From positions 1-5,727 of the forward strand of contig JAGGYX010000218.1 of the NCBI GenBank assembly GCA_021162305.1: DNA of 5,727 nucleotides. The letters are read 5' to 3'. The stretch's first letter is position 1; each line of letters opens with the position of its first letter. A program made the translations under genes and the position numbers. The notes under the pieces were generated by a model that saw only the letters and a list, made by a program, of their open reading frames with translations, did not search any database and was not told the origin of the DNA. Source of the stretch: Thermoplasmata archaeon. GTDB taxonomy: Archaea > Thermoplasmatota > E2 > UBA202 > JdFR-43. This document shows, one piece after another, positions 1 to 4,516 of the stretch.

Positions 1-98
1 TTCCATCCATAAGGTTAATTATAAGGGATATAAGAATATATCGATATTCACCGGATGCTTTTGTTTTGTTATCAATTGCATGTTACTTAAAGTTACAG

Positions 99-1871
99 TT
101 ATAAGTCATCGTAATAATTTTTGGACAGCTCTTCCATGAAATCTTCTACAATTTTATCTGGTAGGATTGAAAGCTTACTCAATAATTTTGCCCGAGATTT
201 TTTTATTAAATAGTTAAGACATACAGATGCTTTACTTGCTTCATGCTTGAATTCAGCTCCTGTTACAACAGGAAGCAGGATGCATGATGGATATGCGTTG
301 CCAAAATAAAGTGTGTTATGAGCAATTTTTGTCTCTCCATCAGATGCTATAGGGGCACGGGTATTTGGATTGGCAAGGAAGCGAGGAGCATTTGATGACG
401 ATACTTCTACCCTTATTTTATGCCCTTTATTCCATATATAGGCGGTGCTCCACAAATCAACTTCTATTTCATAAACTTTGCCAGCTTCCATGAATTCCCA
501 ATGGTCGAATCCATTTCTATTACGCATCCTCAAAATTCCATCTGTTATGAGCATTGAACGTCCATCCGGATAGACATCGCATATCTTTACGGTAAAATCT
601 GTATCCGGACAATCAGATGAAACATACAGCCTGGCTTTTATTCTCCCAGTAACCCAGACTGGTTCATTAAGACTATCGCTGGTAAAAACGATAACATCAT
701 CCCTATTTTCAATCAACCTCTGGTCATATGGTCCCTTGGCAATATAAAGGTTCTGCCCGCCCAGCGTCGGCGCAGGGCGTTTTGGATTATATGTAAATGT
801 GATTGAGTCAGAGGATGTCATCTCCGTGGAAAGACTGCCATCTTTATGGAAGTAAAATGAGGTTGTGGTGTAAGGCAATGGCGGCCAATCATCTGCAATG
901 AGCCATGCATTTCCTGGAGCATTTTCATCTGTTACATCTCCCATGACATAATAGGCTACGGCAGGCCATTTGTCAAAATCGTTGCCACCATTCATTGTAT
1001 ATTCATCCAGCATATCTGTGAACATCTCGTTAGAAAAATTGCATTTTGAATTTTCTGGATATTGTAGTTGCCCCTGCTTCAAGTTATTTATACCATCGTG
1101 AGTCCATGGCCCCATAATGAGCTTTGATTTCCCTCTCGCTCCTTCTCCGCCATAATATTGATAACCAATGAATGCATCTATTGTTCCCTGGCAAAAGATA
1201 TCATACCATCCTCCGAGATGTATGGCTGGCACATTAACATTATGCCATTTTCCATCCAAGCTAACGTTGCTCCAGTAATCGAGAGTATAATTTTCGTGGG
1301 CAAACCATTCTGGTAAAATAAAAGTGCTGTTCTGGCGTTGCAGCCATCCTTCCATCAAGCTTTTTCTGAATTCACCGCCCTGAAAAATTGCATAATGATG
1401 GAGATTTGGATTGGCTACTCCAGCATACTGGCATGCAAGATATGGCGGATTGACGCCAGCAAGAAAATACTGGCATATGCCCAAAGCAGATGCACCAAAA
1501 GTGGCAACATGACCATTGCACCATGGTTGTTGAGCAATCCATAGAAGAGTGTCCACGCCGTCTACATGGGCTTTTCTAAATGCCATGTCAATGCCTTCAG
1601 ATGCAAATCTTCCTCTCATATCCTGTATAACGACGGGCCATCCAAGTAATGCCCATGTTGTTCCGATACGCTGTAAATTATTTTTGTTATATGGAGTTCT
1701 AATCAGAATGACACCATGAGGAGATTTTTTTGACGGAAGATAAACATCTGTTGCCAGATGAATGCCATCTCTCATTTCCACCATATAAGTTGTTTTCGAA
1801 ACGCATCCAGAAAATGCAATAGATATCATTAACAACACAACCAGAACAGGAAGAAACAATTGTTTCTTCAT
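99..1871 (-). CDS. Secreted lipoprotein hydrolase, CocE/NonD (peptidase S15-like) family
   Basis: A serine alpha/beta hydrolase of the cocaine esterase/X-Pro dipeptidyl-peptidase superfamily, about 590 residues. I start it at the ATG at 1871: residues 1-22 then form a Lys-Lys plus hydrophobic signal ending in a lipobox (AFSGC, Cys23), and a TATA box lies about 23 bp upstream. The in-frame ATG at 1949 would add 26 residues and swallow that TATA box. Catalytic residues fit the family: nucleophile Ser128 in GASALG, Asp224 in GGWYDIF, His258 in GPWTH; the MRGRFASEG motif near residues 85-93 is also typical. A C-terminal PepX_C jelly-roll follows from about 320 to 535. The last 50 or so residues are a basic, helix-prone tail beyond the usual family end. 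The enzyme is probably membrane-anchored outside the cell, hydrolysing esters or peptides; the substrate cannot be told from sequence. It stands alone, divergent from the neighbouring operon. Confidence 0.92.
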   Translation of the reverse strand: MKKQLFLPVLVVLLMISIAFSGCVSKTTYMVEMRDGIHLATDVYLPSKKSPHGVILIRTPYNKNNLQRIGTTWALLGWPVVIQDMRGRFASEGIDMAFRKAHVDGVDTLLWIAQQPWCNGHVATFGASALGICQYFLAGVNPPYLACQYAGVANPNLHHYAIFQGGEFRKSLMEGWLQRQNSTFILPEWFAHENYTLDYWSNVSLDGKWHNVNVPAIHLGGWYDIFCQGTIDAFIGYQYYGGEGARGKSKLIMGPWTHDGINNLKQGQLQYPENSKCNFSNEMFTDMLDEYTMNGGNDFDKWPAVAYYVMGDVTDENAPGNAWLIADDWPPLPYTTTSFYFHKDGSLSTEMTSSDSITFTYNPKRPAPTLGGQNLYIAKGPYDQRLIENRDDVIVFTSDSLNEPVWVTGRIKARLYVSSDCPDTDFTVKICDVYPDGRSMLITDGILRMRNRNGFDHWEFMEAGKVYEIEVDLWSTAYIWNKGHKIRVEVSSSNAPRFLANPNTRAPIASDGETKIAHNTLYFGNAYPSCILLPVVTGAEFKHEASKASVCLNYLIKKSRAKLLSKLSILPDKIVEDFMEELSKNYYDDL

Positions 1872-1887
1872 AAAAATAATCTGGAAG

Positions 1888-1901
1888 ATATATTTATATA
1901 T
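1888..1901 (-). promoter_or_regulatory. TATA box of the CocE-family gene
   Basis: Read on the minus strand this is an alternating A/T tract (TATATAAATATA) centred about 23 bp before the ATG at 1871. No Shine-Dalgarno sequence precedes that ATG, so transcription probably begins at or within a few bases of it, giving a leaderless mRNA as is common in Thermoplasmata and other archaea. Its position is the main argument for the internal start codon. Confidence 0.6.
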
Positions 1902-1935
1902 TTTCAAATGTACATGGTGTGCATACAATGGAAAA

Positions 1936-1966
1936 TGGAAGATTGTCACTCATTTCTTGTCTTCCA
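1936..1966. repeat. Inverted repeat TGGAAGA / TCTTCCA in divergent promoter region
   Basis: Two perfect 7-bp arms (1936-1942 and 1960-1966) separated by 17 bp, with half-site centres 24 bp apart. They lie between the minus-strand CocE-family promoter and the plus-strand Lrp-RAM promoter. The position would suit a dimeric regulator acting on both genes, but arms this short arise by chance in AT-rich DNA and no protein is known to bind here. Confidence 0.25.
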
Positions 1967-1991
1967 ATTAATTAAACTCTGCAAAAACAAA

Positions 1992-2001
1992 AAATTAATA
2001 A
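1992..2001 (+). promoter_or_regulatory. TATA box of the RAM/membrane/nitroreductase operon
   Basis: The A/T tract AAATTAATAA is centred about 27 bp before the ATG at 2024. No Shine-Dalgarno sequence sits at the right distance; an AGGAG-like run at 2001-2005 is 18 bp too far away. The first gene is therefore probably translated from a leaderless transcript. Confidence 0.5.
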
Positions 2002-2023
2002 GGAGCAATGCTATTCTAATAGC

Positions 2024-2257
2024 ATGCCAATAGGATTTGTTTTGATATCGACAGCACCAGCAAAAGAGCATCAGGTATATAATGAGCTATCGAAAATAAA
2101 AGAAATCGTGGAACTCCATCCTCTCTTCGGAGAGTATGATTTGATTGCAAAGATAGAAGCGAAAGATTTAGATGAGCTTGGAAAAATTGTTGTTGAGAAG
2201 ATAAGAGCTATAGATGGGGTTGCAGATACAAAAACCTTAACTGGCACAAAATTTTAG
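2024..2257 (+). CDS. Stand-alone Lrp/AsnC ligand-binding (RAM) domain protein
   Basis: A 77-residue protein that is entirely the regulation-of-amino-acid-metabolism (RAM, AsnC C-terminal) domain: beta strand 3-10, helix 13-26, then the hallmark GEYDLIAKIEA (36-46), helix 48-63 and the GVADTKTLTG strand (65-74). There is no helix-turn-helix, so it cannot bind DNA the way full Lrp proteins do. Such single-domain RAM proteins are known in archaea and bacteria. They assemble as dimers or higher oligomers that bind amino acids at subunit interfaces, and may modulate full-length Lrp partners or enzymes. It is the first gene of a three-gene operon with a membrane protein and a nitroreductase, which does not reveal the ligand. 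The family assignment is firm; the role is inferred. Confidence 0.88.
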   Translation: MPIGFVLISTAPAKEHQVYNELSKIKEIVELHPLFGEYDLIAKIEAKDLDELGKIVVEKIRAIDGVADTKTLTGTKF

Positions 2258-2265
2258 GAGGTGAT
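2256..2265 (+). promoter_or_regulatory. Strong Shine-Dalgarno site overlapping the previous stop codon
   Basis: AGGAGGTGAT is an almost perfect anti-16S match. It begins inside the TAG stop of the RAM gene and ends 5 bp before the ATG at 2271. It fixes the start of the membrane-protein gene and shows the contrast in this genome between leaderless first genes and SD-led internal operon genes. Confidence 0.75.
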
Positions 2266-2270
2266 AAAAT

Positions 2271-2579
2271 ATGGTAAGTGTGGATATATGGGAATTGTTT
2301 TTGAGCATGTTGTTGCTAATATTTGCAATAGGAACGATATTGGCTGGGCTATTTACTATATACTTTGGAACAGGGAAAAGCAGAGCAATAGGAAGCATTT
2401 TGTTCATAATAGGGGTGATAGTGGCTATAATATTCTATAATTATACAACTGGAGATATATGGAGTGTAAATGCATGGAAATGGGATACAATTAGGGCTGG
2501 AATTGCCTCCATAATCGGCGGTTTGATAGGCGGCTTAATTGCCTTAGGTGTATTCCTTGCAGGAATAATGAAGGCGTGA
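2271..2579 (+). CDS. Small three-helix membrane protein, function unknown
   Basis: A 102-residue hydrophobic protein with three predicted membrane segments at about 9-32, 38-57 and 75-99. The loop between the first two is short and basic (GTGKSR), and the loop between the second and third carries Trp, Asp and Lys (residues 60-74). The last segment is a glycine-rich zipper-like helix (IIGGLIGGLIALG), which favours close helix packing. There is no N-terminal cleavable signal and no catalytic motif. I do not recognise the family. It lies 13 bp after the RAM gene with a strong ribosome binding site, and its stop codon overlaps the nitroreductase start, so the three genes are almost certainly cotranscribed. 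The frame is supported by the ribosome binding site and the overlap rather than by homology. Confidence 0.75.
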   Translation: MVSVDIWELFLSMLLLIFAIGTILAGLFTIYFGTGKSRAIGSILFIIGVIVAIIFYNYTTGDIWSVNAWKWDTIRAGIASIIGGLIGGLIALGVFLAGIMKA

Positions 2580-3091
2580 TGGAAGTAAAGGAAGCAATTG
2601 AAAAAAGAAGGAGTATAAGGAAATACAAGAACAAATCTCTTCCCCTTCATTTAGTTGAAAGGTTGCTATACTATGCAAATCTGGCGCCCTCGGCTGGCAA
2701 CCTGCAGGCGAGGGATTTTATAATTGTGGATGATGAAAGTTTGAAAGAAAAAATTGCAGAAGCGGCATATGGTCAGGAATTTTTAAAAGATGCCCCGGTG
2801 CTTGTTGTATTCTGTGCAAATTTGAAAAGAATAGCCCCATATGGGGAGAGAGGCAAGCTATATTGCATTCAGGATGTTGCAGCATCCATTCAAAATTTTT
2901 TGCTCGCTGCCTTGGATGAAGATTTGGCTACATGCTGGGTTGGAGCTTTTGATGAAGAAAGAGTTAAAAAATTACTGGGCATTCCTCCATGGATTAAACC
3001 AATTGCAATAGTAACTCTTGGCTATGGTGATGAGGAAGCTTATTCTTCACGAATGGATATCAAGGAACTCATCCATTATAACGCGTGGTAA
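2579..3091 (+). CDS. Nitroreductase family FMN-dependent oxidoreductase
   Basis: A 170-residue member of the nitroreductase fold. It shows the N-terminal FMN-phosphate motif RRSIRKY (10-16), APSAGNLQ (36-43) where the family usually has PSxxNxQ, ATCWVGAF (107-114) matching the mid-domain flavin/dimer motif, and the conserved PIAIVTLGYGDE near 141-152. These enzymes are homodimers that use NAD(P)H and FMN to reduce quinones, nitro compounds or other acceptors; the physiological substrate here is unknown. The ATG at 2579 shares its A with the TGA of the membrane-protein gene (TGATG), indicating translational coupling. A GTG at 2576 would add one residue and is an acceptable alternative. At about 170 residues it is on the short side for the family, as in archaeal members. 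Its stop abuts that of the convergent zinc-ribbon gene. Confidence 0.92.
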   Translation: MEVKEAIEKRRSIRKYKNKSLPLHLVERLLYYANLAPSAGNLQARDFIIVDDESLKEKIAEAAYGQEFLKDAPVLVVFCANLKRIAPYGERGKLYCIQDVAASIQNFLLAALDEDLATCWVGAFDEERVKKLLGIPPWIKPIAIVTLGYGDEEAYSSRMDIKELIHYNAW

Positions 3092-3250
3092 CTACTCATG
3101 CCATAAAGCAATATAGCCACAGGACATGCATTCATAGGCAGAGCTTTCCTTAATCCATTCTGGTATTTTTATAAAAGGCAAATTTGGTATTTCGCTTCCA
3201 TCTCCAATTTTTTTCATTTTTCCCTTGCATACAGGACAAACTCTCTCCAT
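3092..3250 (-). CDS. Small zinc-ribbon protein (52 residues)
   Basis: Reading the minus strand from the ATG at 3250 gives an uninterrupted 52-residue frame with two CxxC knuckles, CPVC at residues 5-8 and CMSC at 41-44, followed by GYIALWHE and TAG. The pattern Cx2C-x32-Cx2C with aromatic and Gly residues after the second knuckle is that of a single zinc ribbon. The linker (PNLPFIKIPEWIKES) resembles that of small archaeal zinc-ribbon proteins. An in-frame ATG at 3262 would add MITF. I prefer 3250 because an A/T box at about 3267-3275 then sits about 21 bp upstream, as for the other leaderless genes here. The function is unknown: protein-protein or nucleic-acid binding would be usual. Its stop codon lies directly against that of the convergent nitroreductase. 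Four ordered cysteines and exact fit into the gap argue that it is real. Confidence 0.8.
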   Translation of the reverse strand: MERVCPVCKGKMKKIGDGSEIPNLPFIKIPEWIKESSAYECMSCGYIALWHE

Positions 3251-3287
3251 AAAAGTAATCATTTAAAAATATAAAAACTATATACAT
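3251..3287. promoter_or_regulatory. Compact divergent promoter, zinc ribbon / phosphoesterase
   Basis: Only 37 bp separate the minus-strand ATG at 3250 from the plus-strand GTG at 3288. The tract 3262-3276 (TTTAAAAATATAAAA) contains TATA-like sequence on both strands: about 21 bp before the zinc-ribbon start on one side, and about 20 bp before the phosphoesterase start on the other. Neither gene has a Shine-Dalgarno sequence, so both transcripts are probably leaderless. The two initiation complexes would overlap physically. Confidence 0.5.
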
Positions 3288-3644
3288 GTGCCAATATTCG
3301 TGATTCAAAAGCATTATGCGCGTCGCCTTCATTACGACCTGCGCCTTGAAATGAACGGCGTGCTTAAAAGCTGGGCTATTCCGAAGGAGCCGCCTGCCAG
3401 ACATGGCATTCGTAGATTGGCTATTCAGACTGAAGACCATGAGCTTGGCTATGCTGATTTTGAAGGGATTATACCAGAAGGGATGTATGGAGCAGGTAAA
3501 GTAGAGATATGGGATAAGGGTGAGTATGAGATGGATGAAAAAGAAGAGGATAAACTCGCTTTCTTTTTGAAAGGAAGTAAGCTGAATGGAAGATATTGCT
3601 TGGTAAAATTTAAAGAAGGAAAATGGTTATTTTTTAAGTGTTAA
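3288..3644 (+). CDS. LigD-type 3'-phosphoesterase, free-standing domain
   Basis: A 118-residue protein that is a complete LigD phosphoesterase (PE) domain with no ligase or polymerase attached. From the N-terminus it carries the signature QKHYARRLHYDLRLE (7-21), VLKSWAIPK (25-33), EDHELGYADFEG (49-60) and IPEGMYGAG (62-70). Compared with Pseudomonas LigD-PE from memory, the spacing places His9, His15, Asp17, Arg19, Arg43, His51 and Tyr55 on the known metal/phosphate-binding residues, so an active enzyme is expected. Characterised PE proteins, including archaeal stand-alone ones, trim 3'-ribonucleotides and remove 3'-phosphates from DNA ends in a manganese-dependent way. The GTG start places the signature where family members begin; the ATG at 3286 is out of frame and closes quickly. 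One base separates it from endonuclease III, pointing to a repair operon. No ligase, polymerase or Ku gene is visible here. Confidence 0.92.
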   Translation: MPIFVIQKHYARRLHYDLRLEMNGVLKSWAIPKEPPARHGIRRLAIQTEDHELGYADFEGIIPEGMYGAGKVEIWDKGEYEMDEKEEDKLAFFLKGSKLNGRYCLVKFKEGKWLFFKC

Positions 3645-3645
3645 A

Positions 3646-4281
3646 ATGAATGAGATGGAGATACTGAAAAGGCTTAAAAAAGCTTATCCTCACGTTAAAG
3701 GAACGGCTTTGAATTATTCCAATGCCTTGGAATTGCTTGTAGCCACCATATTATCGGCTCAAACAACAGATGAGCGGGTTAACATTGTAACTGCAAATCT
3801 TTTCCAGAAATATAGAAACCCCATGGATTATGCAAATGCAGATCTGGAGGAATTACAAAATGATATAAAAAGCGTGAATTTTTACAGAAATAAAGCAAAA
3901 TATATAAAGGAAGCATGCAAAACAATAGTCGAAAAATATGGAGGCAAAGTTCCAGATAGCATGGAAGAATTGGTTAAATTGCCAGGCGTTAGCAGGAAGA
4001 CGGCAAATGTTGTTCTCTCAAACGCATTTCGCAAGGATGAAGGCATTGTCGTTGACACGCATGTGATAAGGCTTTCAAGAAGGCTGGGATTAACAAACCA
4101 AAAAGATAGAGATAAAATAGAGCAGGATTTGATGAATAAGTATCCAAAAGAAGCATGGTTTGATATTGCGAATCTGCTCATCGCACATGGTCGCAAAGTA
4201 TGCAAAGCAAGAAATCCAGATTGCGAGAATTGCATCTTGAAGGATATATGCCCATACTATAATGGGGAGAGAGAGAAATAA
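3646..4281 (+). CDS. nth: Endonuclease III, DNA glycosylase/AP lyase with [4Fe-4S] cluster
   Basis: A 211-residue HhH-GPD glycosylase of normal length for archaeal and bacterial endonuclease III. It removes oxidised pyrimidines and cuts at abasic sites by beta-elimination in base-excision repair. Visible signatures are the substrate-pocket region LSAQTTDERVN (36-46), the helix-hairpin-helix LPGVSRKTANVV (112-123) with catalytic Lys118, VDTHVIRLSRRLG (136-148) with catalytic Asp137, and four cluster cysteines at 186, 193, 196 and 202 in the classic C-x6-C-x2-C-x5-C spacing. Its ATG follows the phosphoesterase stop by one base and has no clear Shine-Dalgarno sequence, so translation is probably coupled by re-initiation. 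The lyase leaves a blocked 3' end, which fits co-production with a 3'-end-processing enzyme. The stop codon lies two bases from the convergent tRNA gene. Confidence 0.96.
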   Translation: MNEMEILKRLKKAYPHVKGTALNYSNALELLVATILSAQTTDERVNIVTANLFQKYRNPMDYANADLEELQNDIKSVNFYRNKAKYIKEACKTIVEKYGGKVPDSMEELVKLPGVSRKTANVVLSNAFRKDEGIVVDTHVIRLSRRLGLTNQKDRDKIEQDLMNKYPKEAWFDIANLLIAHGRKVCKARNPDCENCILKDICPYYNGEREK

Positions 4282-4283
4282 TA

Positions 4284-4398
4284 TGCAGGGGGTGGGATTC
4301 GAACCCACGAAGGTCTCCACCACAGGATTTCTCATCGGCGAACCCTTGATGGCGAGATCTTAAGTCCTGCGCCGTTGGCCTGGCTTGGCTACCCCTGC
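4284..4398 (-). tRNA. tRNA-Leu (anticodon UAA), interrupted by a 30-nt intron
   Basis: On the minus strand the acceptor arms GCAGGGG and CCCCTGC pair perfectly, followed by discriminator A73 at 4284. CCA is not encoded. The D arm is GCC/GGC, and the anticodon stem CAGGA/TCCTG closes a CTTAAGA loop with anticodon TAA (4360-4362), provided 30 bases at 4329-4358 are removed. The variable arm is long, with a GGT/ACC stem, as expected of class II tRNA-Leu. The T arm is GTGGG-TTCGAAT-CCCAC. The mature length is 85 nt without CCA. It reads UUA and, by wobble, UUG codons. It converges on endonuclease III with two bases between them. A TATA box lies about 27 bp upstream. Confidence 0.95.
4329..4358 (-). 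other. Archaeal tRNA intron, canonical position 37/38
   Basis: The 30-nt insert lies between G37 and A38 of the tRNA-Leu. A bulge-helix-bulge for the archaeal splicing endonuclease can be drawn: loop bases CUUA (32-35) pair with UGAG near the intron 3' end (one G-U). This leaves three-base bulges AGA at the 5' site and AAA at the 3' site, with a UC/GA continuation into the intron. Cuts inside those bulges restore a perfect anticodon stem. The repeated A at both junctions makes the exact boundary ambiguous by up to three bases, without changing the spliced product. Confidence 0.88.
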
Positions 4399-4418
4399 TT
4401 AATTTGAAATGTGGTGGG

Positions 4419-4431
4419 ATTTAAAATATTA
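4419..4431 (-). promoter_or_regulatory. TATA box of tRNA-Leu
   Basis: On the minus strand the A/T tract TAATATTTTAAAT is centred about 27 bp before the first base of the tRNA at 4398. This is the standard distance for archaeal TBP-dependent initiation at or near the 5' end of a stable RNA. Confidence 0.55.
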
Positions 4432-4456
4432 GCGTATGAAATGTTTTGAACGGTGA

Positions 4457-4471
4457 GTGAAATCGTTTCAC
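4457..4471. repeat. Perfect inverted repeat, candidate operator
   Basis: GTGAAA and TTTCAC form perfect 6-bp arms around a TCG spacer, 15 bp in all. The repeat ends five bases before the TATA tract of the caspase-like gene and lies about 25 bp upstream of the tRNA-Leu TATA box. A dyad directly beside the BRE/TATA region is where archaeal regulators typically bind. No regulator gene is adjacent and no known consensus is claimed. Confidence 0.4.
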
Positions 4472-4475
4472 AGTA

Positions 4476-4487
4476 AATTTTATATTT
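4476..4487 (+). promoter_or_regulatory. TATA box of the caspase-like gene
   Basis: AATTTTATATTT is centred about 35 bp before the ATG at 4517, farther than for the leaderless genes. A start about 25 bp downstream of the box would give a short leader of roughly 8-10 bases that can just include the weak Shine-Dalgarno GAGG at 4506-4509. Confidence 0.5.
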
Positions 4488-4516
4488 CCCGCATTGTTTA
4501 TTTTTGAGGCAATAAA

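Noticed and set aside
1..10. Possible minus-strand gene start (ATG at 10) reading out of the window, with A/T boxes at about 25-45
   Set aside because: Only three codons are visible, so there is no coding evidence. The A/T boxes may simply reflect AT-rich intergenic DNA.
81..97. GTTAC direct repeat (GTTAC-TTAAA-GTTAC) after the CocE-family stop
   Set aside because: Two 5-bp copies only; expected by chance, with no inverted symmetry suited to a terminator.
1872..1949. Upstream in-frame ATG at 1949 for the CocE-family gene
   Set aside because: It would bury the lipoprotein signal peptide 26 residues inside the protein and put the TATA box inside the coding region. The ATG at 1871 starts directly at a classic signal sequence.
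3150..3440. Long minus-strand open frame across the phosphoesterase start and the intergenic region
   Set aside because: It overlaps the zinc-ribbon gene in another frame and the phosphoesterase on the other strand, both of which have clear family motifs. Its translation has no recognisable pattern.
3882..4335. Minus-strand open frames antisense to endonuclease III, one running into the tRNA
   Set aside because: They are shadows of a well-conserved gene. One crosses the 3' part of the tRNA and has no start signal or family motif.
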